Of a stretch of DNA of 63,501 nt, positions 8,237-16,198 are shown piece after piece (positions within the stretch are counted from its first letter, which is position 1; each line of letters starts with the position of its first letter). The stretch is from Pseudanabaena sp. M085S1SP2A07QC (GTDB lineage Bacteria; Cyanobacteriota; Cyanobacteriia; Pseudanabaenales; Pseudanabaenaceae). The notes below the pieces were generated by a model. It did no database searches, was not told the origin of the DNA, and saw only the letters and a program-made list of their open reading frames with translations. The stretch lies in contig JADBWK010000005.1 of the NCBI GenBank assembly GCA_020404895.1, forward strand, positions 1 through 63,501, in the 5' to 3' direction. The position numbers were made by a program, and so were the translations under genes.

Positions 8237-9139
8237 TTAAATGGTTTTGGCAGGATTAATAAATTTGAAAGTTAGAATTGAAATAATAAAGATAATCAAA
8301 AATAAAAATACTCCGATCGCAGAAGCATATCCCATCTCTAAACTTGTGAAACCTTTGTCATACAAATAATAAACTACGGTTTTTGTACTATTCGCTGGAC
8401 CACCTTGAGACATGATATAAACCTCTTCAAAGACCTTCATTGCTCCAATCGAAGAAATGACTGCTACGAGAATAATGTAGGACTTCATTAATGGAATCGT
8501 AATATCTAAATGTTTTTGCCAACCATCAGAACCATCGATCGCCGCCGCCTCGTATAAATCTGCGGGAATCGCCTGTAAACCTGCTAAATAGATGACCATA
8601 TAGTAACCAACACCTCGCCAGATTACTACCGCAATAATCGCAAAAATGGCTGTTTTGGGGTCAGTTAACCAAGGGATTTTAATATCTTGAAATGAAATGG
8701 TTGACAGAAAATAATTCAGAATTCCATTCTGAGCATAAACCCATTTCCAAGCAATACCAGCGACAACCACAGAAACAATCACTGGAAAATAATAAATGGC
8801 TCGAAAGAATTTAATACTTCGTAACTTTTGATTGACTAATATCGCTAAAGCAAGTGGCAAAATTACGAGGCTAGGAACGGCAAAGATGAGATAAGCTAAA
8901 GTATTGCCTAATGTCCTCCAAAAAGTTTGATCTTTCCAGAGATTTAGATAGTTTTTCCATCCAATAAATTCAGGACTACCAACAAAATCATAATTGGTAA
9001 AACTTAAATATATGGCTTGGAATACTGGTAAAAACGAAGTCAAGCAAAGAAATGCGATCGCTGGCAATAGAAATAAATATGGAGTCCAAGAAAATTTCTT
9101 ACCTATTATTTGCCGTTTTAGTTTTACATTGGGCTGCAT
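8237..9139 (-). CDS. Carbohydrate ABC transporter permease, MalF/UgpA type
   Basis: This is the other inner-membrane subunit of the sugar importer, with about 300 residues and six helices. The EAA loop reads YEAAAIDGSDGWQKHLDITIP, and the first helix PYLFLLPAIAFLCLTSFLP is typical. The ATG at 9139 (preceded by GAG about 9 bases upstream) is preferred to an in-frame TTG at 9151. It is the first gene of the permease-bla-permease unit. Confidence 0.88.
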   Translation of the reverse strand: MQPNVKLKRQIIGKKFSWTPYLFLLPAIAFLCLTSFLPVFQAIYLSFTNYDFVGSPEFIGWKNYLNLWKDQTFWRTLGNTLAYLIFAVPSLVILPLALAILVNQKLRSIKFFRAIYYFPVIVSVVVAGIAWKWVYAQNGILNYFLSTISFQDIKIPWLTDPKTAIFAIIAVVIWRGVGYYMVIYLAGLQAIPADLYEAAAIDGSDGWQKHLDITIPLMKSYIILVAVISSIGAMKVFEEVYIMSQGGPANSTKTVVYYLYDKGFTSLEMGYASAIGVFLFLIIFIISILTFKFINPAKTI

Positions 9140-9170
9140 AGAAGATCTCAAAGCTTAAAAATAAGCAAAT

Positions 9171-9254
9171 TTAATTAGATTCAAAGTTTGCATTCTTGAC
9201 TAATTCTAAAGGTATTTCTAACAATTCTATAATTTCATCTTTGGTCAAGGGCAT
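9171..9254 (-). CDS. Possible 27-residue small protein or gene remnant
   Basis: An ATG at 9254 opens a 27-residue frame beginning MPLTKDEIIELLEIP that ends in TAA at 9171, just upstream of the sugar permease. The helix-like, charged composition looks protein-coding, but I recognise no family. It may be a truncated antitoxin-like gene. It lies next to miniature transposons, which fits decay. Confidence 0.25.
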   Translation of the reverse strand: MPLTKDEIIELLEIPLELVKNANFESN

Positions 9255-9300
9255 TGGTCAGTTAAGGAGTGTGGGAATAAAAACCACGCAATAACAGTAA

Positions 9301-9408
9301 TATAGCAATGTAAGCTTTGCTTAGGACATAAAACCCAAAAGATAGCAGAGCGAAGCTCTGCCATCTTTTGGGTTTTGAATTGTCCTATCTATCTCTTACG
9401 TTGCTATA
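9301..9408. mobile_element. 108-bp miniature inverted-repeat element, family TATAGCAA (copy B)
   Basis: This is the reverse complement of the element at 2160-2267, of identical length and with about six base differences, including a different loop (CGAAG against CAAAG). The ends are TATAGCAATGTAAG and CTTACGTTGCTATA. It sits directly against the next element at 9413. Confidence 0.85.
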
Positions 9409-9412
9409 CCAA

Positions 9413-9505
9413 TAGGACTTACGCAAAAGAACGAGCCGTAGGGGCAATTCATGAATTGCCCCTACGGCAAAATGAGGCTTTCAGGGCATTTTTGCGTAAG
9501 TCCTA
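9413..9505. mobile_element. About 93-bp miniature element with GGACTTACGCA termini
   Basis: GGACTTACGCAAAA at the left and TTTTGCGTAAGTCC at the right form a 14-bp perfect terminal inverted repeat, flanked on both sides by TA. The interior holds a perfect 32-bp palindrome (9436-9467, CCGTAGGGGCAATTCA and complement). Elements with this end sequence are familiar from other cyanobacterial genomes, though I could not search for copies here. Confidence 0.8.
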
Positions 9506-9621
9506 ACCAATTCACAGATTTACCCTGAATTTTGGAAGTCCACGATACTTACAAAACATCTTGTCGAGTGTTATATTAAGATTTCGTTACAAAACTCACC
9601 AAATTTTTAAGTATTCAATTC

Positions 9622-10185
9622 ATGAAAATGCAACAATTACACAAGTTTTCGGTTAAAGTTGCTAGCCTAGCGATCGCTACAGCGAGTCTTTTGGTTAGTC
9701 TTCCATCTTTTGCTATCGAGTCAAAAGCAACTCCAACCGTAAAAAAAGTAGCTGCATCCCCAACAGGAAATATTGTCCAAGTTGCAGTTTCTAATGGGTC
9801 TTTTAAGACTCTAGTGGCTGCTGTTAAAGCTGCTGGTTTGGTTGAGACCCTCTCTGGGAAGGGACCGTTCACTGTATTTGCACCAACTGATGAAGCATTT
9901 GCCAAGTTGCCTAAAGGTACTGTAGAAACACTACTGAAACCAGAGAACAAAGCCGCTTTGGTCAAGCTCTTGACTTATCATGTAGTCTCAGGCAAAGTCA
10001 ATTCCAAAGATATTAAAGCTGGTTCCGTCCTAGTGCCAACTGTTGCAGGTAGTTCAATTAAAGTTACGAAGACCACTAAAGATGTTGTGATTGACAATTC
10101 TAAAGTTGTTGTAGCGGATGTAAAAACTTCTAATGGCGTTATCCATGTGATTGATACTGTGTTACTTCCACCAGACCTGTTTTAA
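9622..10185 (+). CDS. Secreted fasciclin (FAS1) domain protein
   Basis: This is a 187-residue protein with a signal peptide ([16 protein letters not shown], cleavage near residue 31) and a single FAS1 domain. The two conserved FAS1 motifs are seen: H1 [14 protein letters not shown] and a C-terminal [13 protein letters not shown], with YHVV between. FAS1 domains mediate cell-surface adhesion; bacterial single-domain forms are often secreted or periplasmic. The gene is monocistronic and faces tex tail to tail across a terminator-like palindrome. Confidence 0.88.
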   Translation: MKMQQLHKFSVKVASLAIATASLLVSLPSFAIESKATPTVKKVAASPTGNIVQVAVSNGSFKTLVAAVKAAGLVETLSGKGPFTVFAPTDEAFAKLPKGTVETLLKPENKAALVKLLTYHVVSGKVNSKDIKAGSVLVPTVAGSSIKVTKTTKDVVIDNSKVVVADVKTSNGVIHVIDTVLLPPDLF

Positions 10186-10215
10186 CTTGAAATCAGCCTA
10201 GCTAAGTTTGCAGTT

Positions 10216-10264
10216 AAAAAAACATAGAGTTTCAGCGCAAAGCACCGAAACTCTATGTTTTTTT
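10216..10264. terminator. Bidirectional terminator-like palindrome between fasciclin gene and tex
   Basis: The arms at 10216-10233 (A-run then ACATAGAGTTTC) and 10247-10264 (GAAACTCTATGTT then T-run) give an 18-bp stem with a T-tract on both strands. It lies between convergent genes and touches the tex stop codon. Confidence 0.75.
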
Positions 10265-12420
10265 TATGCCGATCGCATTGACAAACTAATCCGTTTCAGA
10301 GATTCATTTACTTCCAAAACTCGTACCTTTACGACCTGACCAACTTTAACAATTTGCTTCGGATCGCTGACAAAGCGATCGGCTAATTGCGAGATATGGA
10401 TTAATCCATCTTGATGCACACCAATATCCACGAACGCACCAAAATTAGCCACATTGGTAATAATCCCTTCTATCTCCATACCAATTTGCAGATCAGAGAT
10501 TTTCTGAATCGCATCGCTGAAAGTAGCATATTTAAACTCCGCACGCGGGTCACGCCCTGGCTTTTCTAGTTCTCGCAAAATATCGCGCAGGGTTGGCTCA
10601 CCGATCGCATCCGTCACATATTTCTTGAGATTTACCGTTTTCAGTTTATCCGCCGCTTGCGAGATTTCCGATAGCGGCACATTTAGGTCATGGGCGATCG
10701 CCTCCACCACACTATAGCTTTCGGGATGAACAGCAGTATTGTCTAACGGATTAGCTCCATCACGAATTCGTAAAAATCCCGCCGCCTGTTCAAAAGCTTT
10801 TGCACCTAGTTTCGGAACCTTCAACAAATGACGGCGATCGCGAAAAGCACCATTTTGATTACGATAGGTGATGATGTTATTTGCCACGGTGGCGCTTAGT
10901 CCAGACACAAAAGTGAGCAGTTCTTTAGACGCTGTGTTCAGGTCTACACCGACGAAGTTAACGCAACTTTCTACGGTTTCGTCAAGCTTCTTTTTTAATA
11001 ATTTTTGATCGACATCATGCTGATATTGTCCAACTCCAATTGATTTTGGTTCGATTTTTACCAGCTCCGCTAGAGGATCTTGCAAGCGTCGCCCGATGCT
11101 GACAGCACCACGTAAGGTTAAGTCTAATTCGGGAAATTCGGCGATCGCTACTGGACTAGCCGAATAAATGGAAGCCCCCGACTCGTTGACCATTACTTTA
11201 ATTGGCGGAATTTTTAACCCTTGAATAACTTCCATCACAAAAGCATCAGTTTCCCTTCCCGCCGTACCATTGCCAATCGCGATTAATTGAATTTGATACT
11301 TCTCAATCAAAGTTCTCAAAGTCCGAGTGGCTTGCTCTCTTTGTGCTAATGCCTGATGTGGAAAGATAGTTTGATATTCGAGAAACTTGCCTGTTTCACC
11401 AATTACGGCAGTCTTGCATCCTGTCCGAAATCCGGGATCGATCGCGAGGGTCGGTTTCATACCTGCGGGAGCGGCTAATAGCAAATCGCGCAGATTAGTT
11501 TCAAAGGTTTTGATCGATTCGCCATCTGCCCAAGCTTTCTTCTCCGTTATGACCGATGCGATCGCAGAGGCTTTTATCAAGCGGTTAAAGGCATCCTTGA
11601 GCATATCTTGATAGAACTGCTTTATTGCTGGAGTCTTCGCCCGAATTTGTTGCGATTCTAAGTAAGTCAGCACATGATCTTCATCAAAATCGAGATTGAG
11701 AGTGAGGATTTCTTCAGTTTCACCACGCAACAAAGCGAGAAGATTATGGGGCGCGATCGCCTTGACTTTTGCTTGATAGTCGCGGTACATCTCAAATTTG
11801 GTTGTGCCAACTGCATGGGTGGCTTTGATCTGCGAAACAAAGAAGCCTGACTGCATCAAGTATTCTCTGATATAGGCTCGATATTCGGCGCTGTCAGCGA
11901 CTTCTTCAGCAAGAATATCTGATGCGCCTTTAATCGCTTCTTCGACAGTTTTTACTTGCTCTGATAAATATTTCGTGGCTTCTGGTGCTAACGACGCAAT
12001 GTTAATGTTTGGACGGTTGAAGGCTTTGATGGCTTCCGCAAGTGGTTCGAGTCCTTTTTCTCTTGCGATCGCGGCTCTAGTTCTCCGCTTAGGGCGATAG
12101 GGCAAATATAGATCTTCAAGTTCGGTCTTTTGGGTACAGGTTTCGATTTTGTTTCTGAGGGCATCGGTTAGTTTGCCTTGGTCTGTAATCGCTTGGAGAA
12201 TTATCGCTTTGCGATCTCGCAATTCTGTGAGGTAGGCATAACGATCTTGCAGATCCCTTAATTGAATCTCGTTCATTTCACCAGTACGCTCTTTACGATA
12301 TCGCGCGACAAAGGGAATAGTTGCTCCTTCAGCAAATAGCTCTAGAGCATTTTTGATTTGTTCGGCACGAAGAGAAAGTTCTTGAGCTATGAGTTGGATT
12401 ATTAGTTGTTCGTTTTGCAT
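10264..12420 (-). CDS. tex: Tex family S1 RNA-binding transcription accessory protein
   Basis: This 718-residue protein has the full Tex architecture: an N-terminal helical region (ATIPFVARYRKERTGEMNE), a YqgF/RuvX-like core (LAIDPGFRTGCKTAVIG), helix-hairpin-helix repeats (LLTFVSGLSATVANNIITYR) and a C-terminal S1 domain (IEGIITNVANFGAFVDIGVHQ split by a turn, DGLIHISQL). Tex homologues bind nucleic acid and influence transcription and, in several bacteria, toxin or stress gene expression. Length and motifs are standard. The gene is monocistronic. Confidence 0.93.
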   Translation of the reverse strand: MQNEQLIIQLIAQELSLRAEQIKNALELFAEGATIPFVARYRKERTGEMNEIQLRDLQDRYAYLTELRDRKAIILQAITDQGKLTDALRNKIETCTQKTELEDLYLPYRPKRRTRAAIAREKGLEPLAEAIKAFNRPNINIASLAPEATKYLSEQVKTVEEAIKGASDILAEEVADSAEYRAYIREYLMQSGFFVSQIKATHAVGTTKFEMYRDYQAKVKAIAPHNLLALLRGETEEILTLNLDFDEDHVLTYLESQQIRAKTPAIKQFYQDMLKDAFNRLIKASAIASVITEKKAWADGESIKTFETNLRDLLLAAPAGMKPTLAIDPGFRTGCKTAVIGETGKFLEYQTIFPHQALAQREQATRTLRTLIEKYQIQLIAIGNGTAGRETDAFVMEVIQGLKIPPIKVMVNESGASIYSASPVAIAEFPELDLTLRGAVSIGRRLQDPLAELVKIEPKSIGVGQYQHDVDQKLLKKKLDETVESCVNFVGVDLNTASKELLTFVSGLSATVANNIITYRNQNGAFRDRRHLLKVPKLGAKAFEQAAGFLRIRDGANPLDNTAVHPESYSVVEAIAHDLNVPLSEISQAADKLKTVNLKKYVTDAIGEPTLRDILRELEKPGRDPRAEFKYATFSDAIQKISDLQIGMEIEGIITNVANFGAFVDIGVHQDGLIHISQLADRFVSDPKQIVKVGQVVKVRVLEVNESLKRISLSMRSA

Positions 12421-12510
12421 TTATCTAAGCAACTCTATAGGCTGGATACATACGTTTATAAGGCGTTCGCCATCCTAGCATATATAGCTATCTCTTTCAT
12501 TGCTATAACA

Positions 12511-12561
12511 ACCAATTTTGGTGTTTCCAGAGCCAAAGGCTCTGGAAACACCAAAATTGGT
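12511..12561. repeat. Perfect palindrome, 24-bp arms, AAA loop
   Basis: The left arm 12511-12534 (ACCAATTTTGGTGTTTCC...) and right arm 12538-12561 match exactly around AAA. It lies between the tex start and the puuE stop on the minus strand, where it could end the urate-operon transcript, but the centre is not followed by a long T-run. Confidence 0.85.
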
Positions 12562-12565
12562 TTCA

Positions 12566-13471
12566 CTAAGAGAGTGGCTTATGGTACTTATGCCAATGCT
12601 GAGCAATATCAACACGGCGACAAAGCCAAACGCGATCGCGGCTTTGCACATAGTCTAAAAACCTCGCTAAAGCCGCCGCTCTTCCTGGTCGCCCGACTAA
12701 GCGACAATGCAAACCAATACTCATCATTTTTGGTGACATTTCGCCTTCATCGTAGAGAACATCAAAAGCATCACGCAAATAAGCAAAAAATTGATCTCCT
12801 GAATTAAATCCTTGTGGAGTAGCGAAGCGCATATCGTTATTGTCAAGGGTATAGGGAATAATCAGATGTGGCTTACCATATTCGTAATTCCAATAGGGAA
12901 GGTCATCGGCATAGCTATCTGAATCATAGAGAAATCCACCTTCCTCTACAACTAAACGTCTTGTATGCTCGCTAGTGCGCCCAGTATACCAACCAAGGGG
13001 ACGTTCGCCAGTAACCTGTGTATGTATGGCGATCGCCTTTTGCAAATGCTCCCGCTCTTGTTCAGGCGAAAAATATTTGTAATCAATCCAACGATAACCA
13101 TGACTAGCAATTTCCCAATCAGCTTCGAGCATGGCAGCCACAGCTTCAGAATTGCGGGCTAGTGCCATCGCAATTCCATAGATAGTTACGGGAATATTGC
13201 GATCGCAAAACATACGATATAAGCGCCAAAATCCTGCACGACTTCCATATTCATAACAAGATTCCATATTCATATGTCGCAGTCCATTAAAGGGAACTGC
13301 GCCCACAATTTCTGACAGGAAAGTCTCAGATGCACTATCACCATGGAGAATACAGGTTTCCCCACCTTCTTCGTAATTAATTACAAACTGGACAGCAACA
13401 CGAGCATTATCTTTCCATTTTGCATCGGGAATAAATCTCCCATAGCCGATCATATCTCTTGGGTATGTCAT
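12566..13471 (-). CDS. puuE: PuuE-type allantoinase (polysaccharide-deacetylase fold)
   Basis: This 301-residue enzyme resembles the metal-independent allantoinase PuuE, which opens the allantoin ring to allantoate. The NodB-like fold is visible: VAVQFVINYEEGG near the N-terminus, EIASHGYRW (polysaccharide-deacetylase motif), GWYTGRTSEHTRRL, and SIGLHCRLVGRPGRA near the C-terminus, all characteristic of this family. It is the last gene of a minus-strand unit with uraD and a urate hydroxylase-like gene, which supports the role. A generic polysaccharide deacetylase is the alternative, but context makes it unlikely. Confidence 0.87.
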   Translation of the reverse strand: MTYPRDMIGYGRFIPDAKWKDNARVAVQFVINYEEGGETCILHGDSASETFLSEIVGAVPFNGLRHMNMESCYEYGSRAGFWRLYRMFCDRNIPVTIYGIAMALARNSEAVAAMLEADWEIASHGYRWIDYKYFSPEQEREHLQKAIAIHTQVTGERPLGWYTGRTSEHTRRLVVEEGGFLYDSDSYADDLPYWNYEYGKPHLIIPYTLDNNDMRFATPQGFNSGDQFFAYLRDAFDVLYDEGEMSPKMMSIGLHCRLVGRPGRAAALARFLDYVQSRDRVWLCRRVDIAQHWHKYHKPLS

Positions 13472-13540
13472 AGTCGAATATTATCTATTAGTAATTGATA
13501 ACTGAAAATTCGTAATTCGTAATTCGTAATTCGTAATTAA

Positions 13541-14023
13541 TTAGCCGCTAACTGCCAAAATCAACCGCCATCTAGCAATCTCAATAATTTCAGCGATCGC
13601 TTGTTTTTTCTCAACTTCCAGATTGTTTAGCAGCCTTTGCTCAAAAGCTTTGAGGATACTATCTTTGGTGTGGTTGCGGACAGCGATAATAAAAGGGAAT
13701 GCGAACTTGTCTTTATAGGCTTGATTAAGATATTGGAAGCGATCGTATTCTGTTGCTGAGAGTTGATCGAGTCCGACGGTAGATTGCTCCTGTACTGAAG
13801 CCTCTGCCATTTTGAATTTACTGCCAAGATCGGGGTGAGCGCAAATTAGCTTTAATTGCGCATCATCGCTCATTTTCAAAACGATCACAGCCATCACTTG
13901 ATGTAAATTCTGAACATCGGCAAAAGGTTGCGATCGCCATGCTTCAGCGGCTATTTCTGGCGTATGTTCAAAGATCGAACCAATGGCTTCAGTAAACTCT
14001 GATTGGCTCATCTGGTTGAGCAT
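13541..14023 (-). CDS. uraD: OHCU decarboxylase
   Basis: This enzyme converts 2-oxo-4-hydroxy-4-carboxy-5-ureidoimidazoline to (S)-allantoin. The ATG at 14023 gives about 160 residues starting MLNQMSQSEF, matching the usual family start; an in-frame TTG at 14056 overlaps the stop of the upstream gene and is the alternative. Family motifs are FEHTPEIAAEAW, LICAHPDLG (catalytic His) and FPFIIAVRNHTK. It lies between the urate hydroxylase-like gene and puuE. The hydroxyisourate hydrolase that normally works just before it is not encoded nearby. Confidence 0.9.
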   Translation of the reverse strand: MLNQMSQSEFTEAIGSIFEHTPEIAAEAWRSQPFADVQNLHQVMAVIVLKMSDDAQLKLICAHPDLGSKFKMAEASVQEQSTVGLDQLSATEYDRFQYLNQAYKDKFAFPFIIAVRNHTKDSILKAFEQRLLNNLEVEKKQAIAEIIEIARWRLILAVSG

Positions 14024-14052
14024 AGTAATCGGATAACAACTTGATGAATGGC

Positions 14053-15222
14053 TCAATGTAATGGTCCTCCATTAATAATTTTGGCGATCGCTTTGGTTAC
14101 ATCCAAGGGATCTTCTTGAGAGAGTTGGTCATACCACTTTTGGGTAATTTCGGGATCTTTCCCATGAATAGTTTCAGCACGACTTCTGGCTTTGTTGACA
14201 ATTTCAGTGACGCGGACTTTGCGTTCATTTTCGTAGCGTCGTAGTGCATCAGGAACACTTAAGTTCGTAGATGCTAAATAGTTGGCTAACACCCATCCAT
14301 CTTCGATCGCTTGACATCCACCTTGCCCCAAATCTGGACAAGTAGCATGGGCGGCATCACCGAGCAGAGCTACTCGACCTTTCACCATCTTTGCGATCGG
14401 ACCAACATCATGAATTTCTAGGCGAGCTACAGATTCAGGCTCGATGCGATCGATTAGTAACTGCACAGGCTTAGCCCAACCTTGGAAATGTTGCTTCAAT
14501 TCACTTTTGTAGTTAGTACAATCGTTAACTGTTCCCATTGGTAATGGCACATCAAAGAAGAAATAGAAGCGATCGCCTGCTAAAGGCATCAGCGATGCAC
14601 GTTTATGCTCTCCCACATAAATTGACCAAGTATCTGCTGCGGCAAGCTCTGGACTAATAGGAACTAGCCCATTCCAGTTAACATAGCCAGCATATTTAGG
14701 TTCTACTGATTCTTCGAGAATGTACTGGCGCAAGAGAGAGCGCACTCCATCTGCGGCTACCAATAGATCACCCGTGGCTGTGCTGCCATCCTCAAATTTC
14801 GCAGTGACATTACGAAAGCCTTCCACAATACCGATGCACTTAGCTCCAAGTGTTAGCTTGCCACCCTCAGATTGAAAAGCTTCTAAAAGCACATTTTGCA
14901 AATCCCGTCTTGCGACAGGGTAGGGACGTTGCCCAACTTCTTCAACTAATGGTTGCAATGAAATATGATTAAGAACATTTCCTGACAGATGGCGGTATTC
15001 CATGTAATGCATCTCACCACCGATCACAGCTAGCTTTTGGCTGAGCCCAAGACGATTGAGGACTTTCACTCCATTTGACCAGAGAGAGATTCCTGAGCCG
15101 ATCGGACGCAAATCCCGCACCCGATCATAAATTTCTACTTCATAACCAGCTTGTCGCAAGGCAATTCCTGTAGTAAGCCCACCAATACCCGCTCCGATGA
15201 CAATTGCTTTTAAGCCATACAT
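14053..15222 (-). CDS. hpxO: FAD-dependent urate hydroxylase-like monooxygenase (HpxO type)
   Basis: Starting at the ATG at 15222 this is about 389 residues. It has the flavin-monooxygenase layout: dinucleotide motif VIGAGIGGLTTGIALRQ, the DG motif (VAADGVRSLLRQ) and the FAD-binding GD motif (VALLGDAAHATCPDLGQGG). Klebsiella HpxO oxidises urate to 5-hydroxyisourate using NADH. The adjoining uraD and puuE genes argue strongly for urate as substrate over other aromatic hydroxylations. An upstream ATG at 15258 would add 12 residues. It is the first gene of the operon and diverges from apt. Confidence 0.82.
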   Translation of the reverse strand: MYGLKAIVIGAGIGGLTTGIALRQAGYEVEIYDRVRDLRPIGSGISLWSNGVKVLNRLGLSQKLAVIGGEMHYMEYRHLSGNVLNHISLQPLVEEVGQRPYPVARRDLQNVLLEAFQSEGGKLTLGAKCIGIVEGFRNVTAKFEDGSTATGDLLVAADGVRSLLRQYILEESVEPKYAGYVNWNGLVPISPELAAADTWSIYVGEHKRASLMPLAGDRFYFFFDVPLPMGTVNDCTNYKSELKQHFQGWAKPVQLLIDRIEPESVARLEIHDVGPIAKMVKGRVALLGDAAHATCPDLGQGGCQAIEDGWVLANYLASTNLSVPDALRRYENERKVRVTEIVNKARSRAETIHGKDPEITQKWYDQLSQEDPLDVTKAIAKIINGGPLH

Positions 15223-15292
15223 TGCAACAAACCCATATACTTTGCATACAGTATACATGCATGTTTTTTGATGCAGATCAAAATTTAGATAA

Positions 15293-15343
15293 AGAAGCTA
15301 ATTTTTGTGGCGCGGCTTCGCCGCGCCACAAAAATTAGCTTCT
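15293..15343. repeat. Perfect palindrome, 24-bp arms, TTC loop, between divergent hpxO and apt
   Basis: The arms 15293-15316 and 15320-15343 are exact reverse complements with the core GGCGCGGC-TTC-GCCGCGCC. Both flanking genes point away, so it cannot terminate either of them; it lies in the shared upstream region. Confidence 0.85.
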
Positions 15344-15459
15344 CTGCATCCTCAAATGCTGCTTCTACATGGGTATTAGGTTATGAAACTGCGATACTCT
15401 TGTGTTAAATGCGATCGCGCATACAGATAAAATTGTGACACTCTCTAGCAAGCAACCCT

Positions 15460-15981
15460 ATGGATTTTAAAAGCATTATTCGTGATATTCCTGATTTTCC
15501 GCAGCAAGGCATCATGTTTCGAGATATTACGCCTTTGTTAGCACATCCTCAGGGGCTGACAGCAGTTATCCAAGGCTTTAAAACAAAAATTGCAGAACTG
15601 AATATTGGGGAGATTGACTGTATTATTGGCATTGAATCACGAGGCTTTATACTTGGCGCATCACTGGCGATGGCTTTAGGTTGTAGCTTTGTGCCTGTCC
15701 GTAAACCTAAAAAATTACCATCAGCAGTATTTCGGGTTGAATATGCTTTGGAATATGGAACTGATATCTTAGAGATGCATCAAGATGCGATCGCTTCAGG
15801 TAAGCGCGTGATGATTATCGATGATGTGATTGCTACGGGTGGAACAGCGGCGGCAGCATCCAAACTAGTCGAGCAATCAGGCGCAGAGCTAGTTGGCTAT
15901 GGATTTTTAATTGAGCTAGATTTCCTCAACGGCAGAAAAGCTTTGCCAGAAGTACCGATTGTTTCCTTAGTAAACTATTAG
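15460..15981 (+). CDS. apt: Adenine phosphoribosyltransferase
   Basis: This 173-residue enzyme salvages adenine to AMP using PRPP. The N-terminus [17 protein letters not shown] is typical, the ESRGF motif is present, and the PRPP-binding loop reads [16 protein letters not shown]. The length fits the family. It is divergent from the urate-degradation genes, placing purine salvage next to purine breakdown, which may be chance or shared regulation. Confidence 0.95.
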   Translation: MDFKSIIRDIPDFPQQGIMFRDITPLLAHPQGLTAVIQGFKTKIAELNIGEIDCIIGIESRGFILGASLAMALGCSFVPVRKPKKLPSAVFRVEYALEYGTDILEMHQDAIASGKRVMIIDDVIATGGTAAAASKLVEQSGAELVGYGFLIELDFLNGRKALPEVPIVSLVNY

Positions 15982-15987
15982 TTGCCT

Positions 15988-16026
15988 CTCAAGGATTAGC
16001 GGCGCGAAGCGCCGCTAATCCTTGAG
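15988..16026. repeat. Perfect palindrome, 18-bp arms, GAA loop, after apt
   Basis: The arms 15988-16005 and 16009-16026 (CTCAAGGATTAGCGGCGC and complement) are exact. It begins seven bases after the apt stop codon; a short T/A stretch follows (TTTTAAT), so a terminator role is possible. Confidence 0.85.
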
Positions 16027-16091
16027 TTTTAATGTCTATTTTTGTATTGAGAAGGGAGTAGGCATATCAAACGAACCACAAAGCGCTGTAA

Positions 16092-16192
16092 TACCAAAAC
16101 ATAAAATGGTGTAGCCATTTTGTGTTTTTAAAACCCTTATAGAGTTTGTTTTTTAATTCACAAAAGTGTGACAACTCTTCTGTGAATTGGTA
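16092..16192. mobile_element. 101-bp miniature inverted-repeat element, family TACCA (copy B)
   Basis: It begins TACCAAAACATAAAATGG and ends GTGAATTGGTA, with length identical to copies at 2314 and 52876. Its second internal hairpin carries mismatches (GTGTGACAACTCTTC), so this copy is older or drifting. It lies between apt and the convergent kinase gene. Confidence 0.85.
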
Positions 16193-16198
16193 TTACAC

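Noticed and set aside
15241-15275. Possible NtcA or CRP-type operator upstream of hpxO (GCATGTATACTGTATGC)
   Set aside because: It does not fit GTA-N8-TAC for NtcA, and symmetry is limited to four or five bases per arm; too weak to report as a site.
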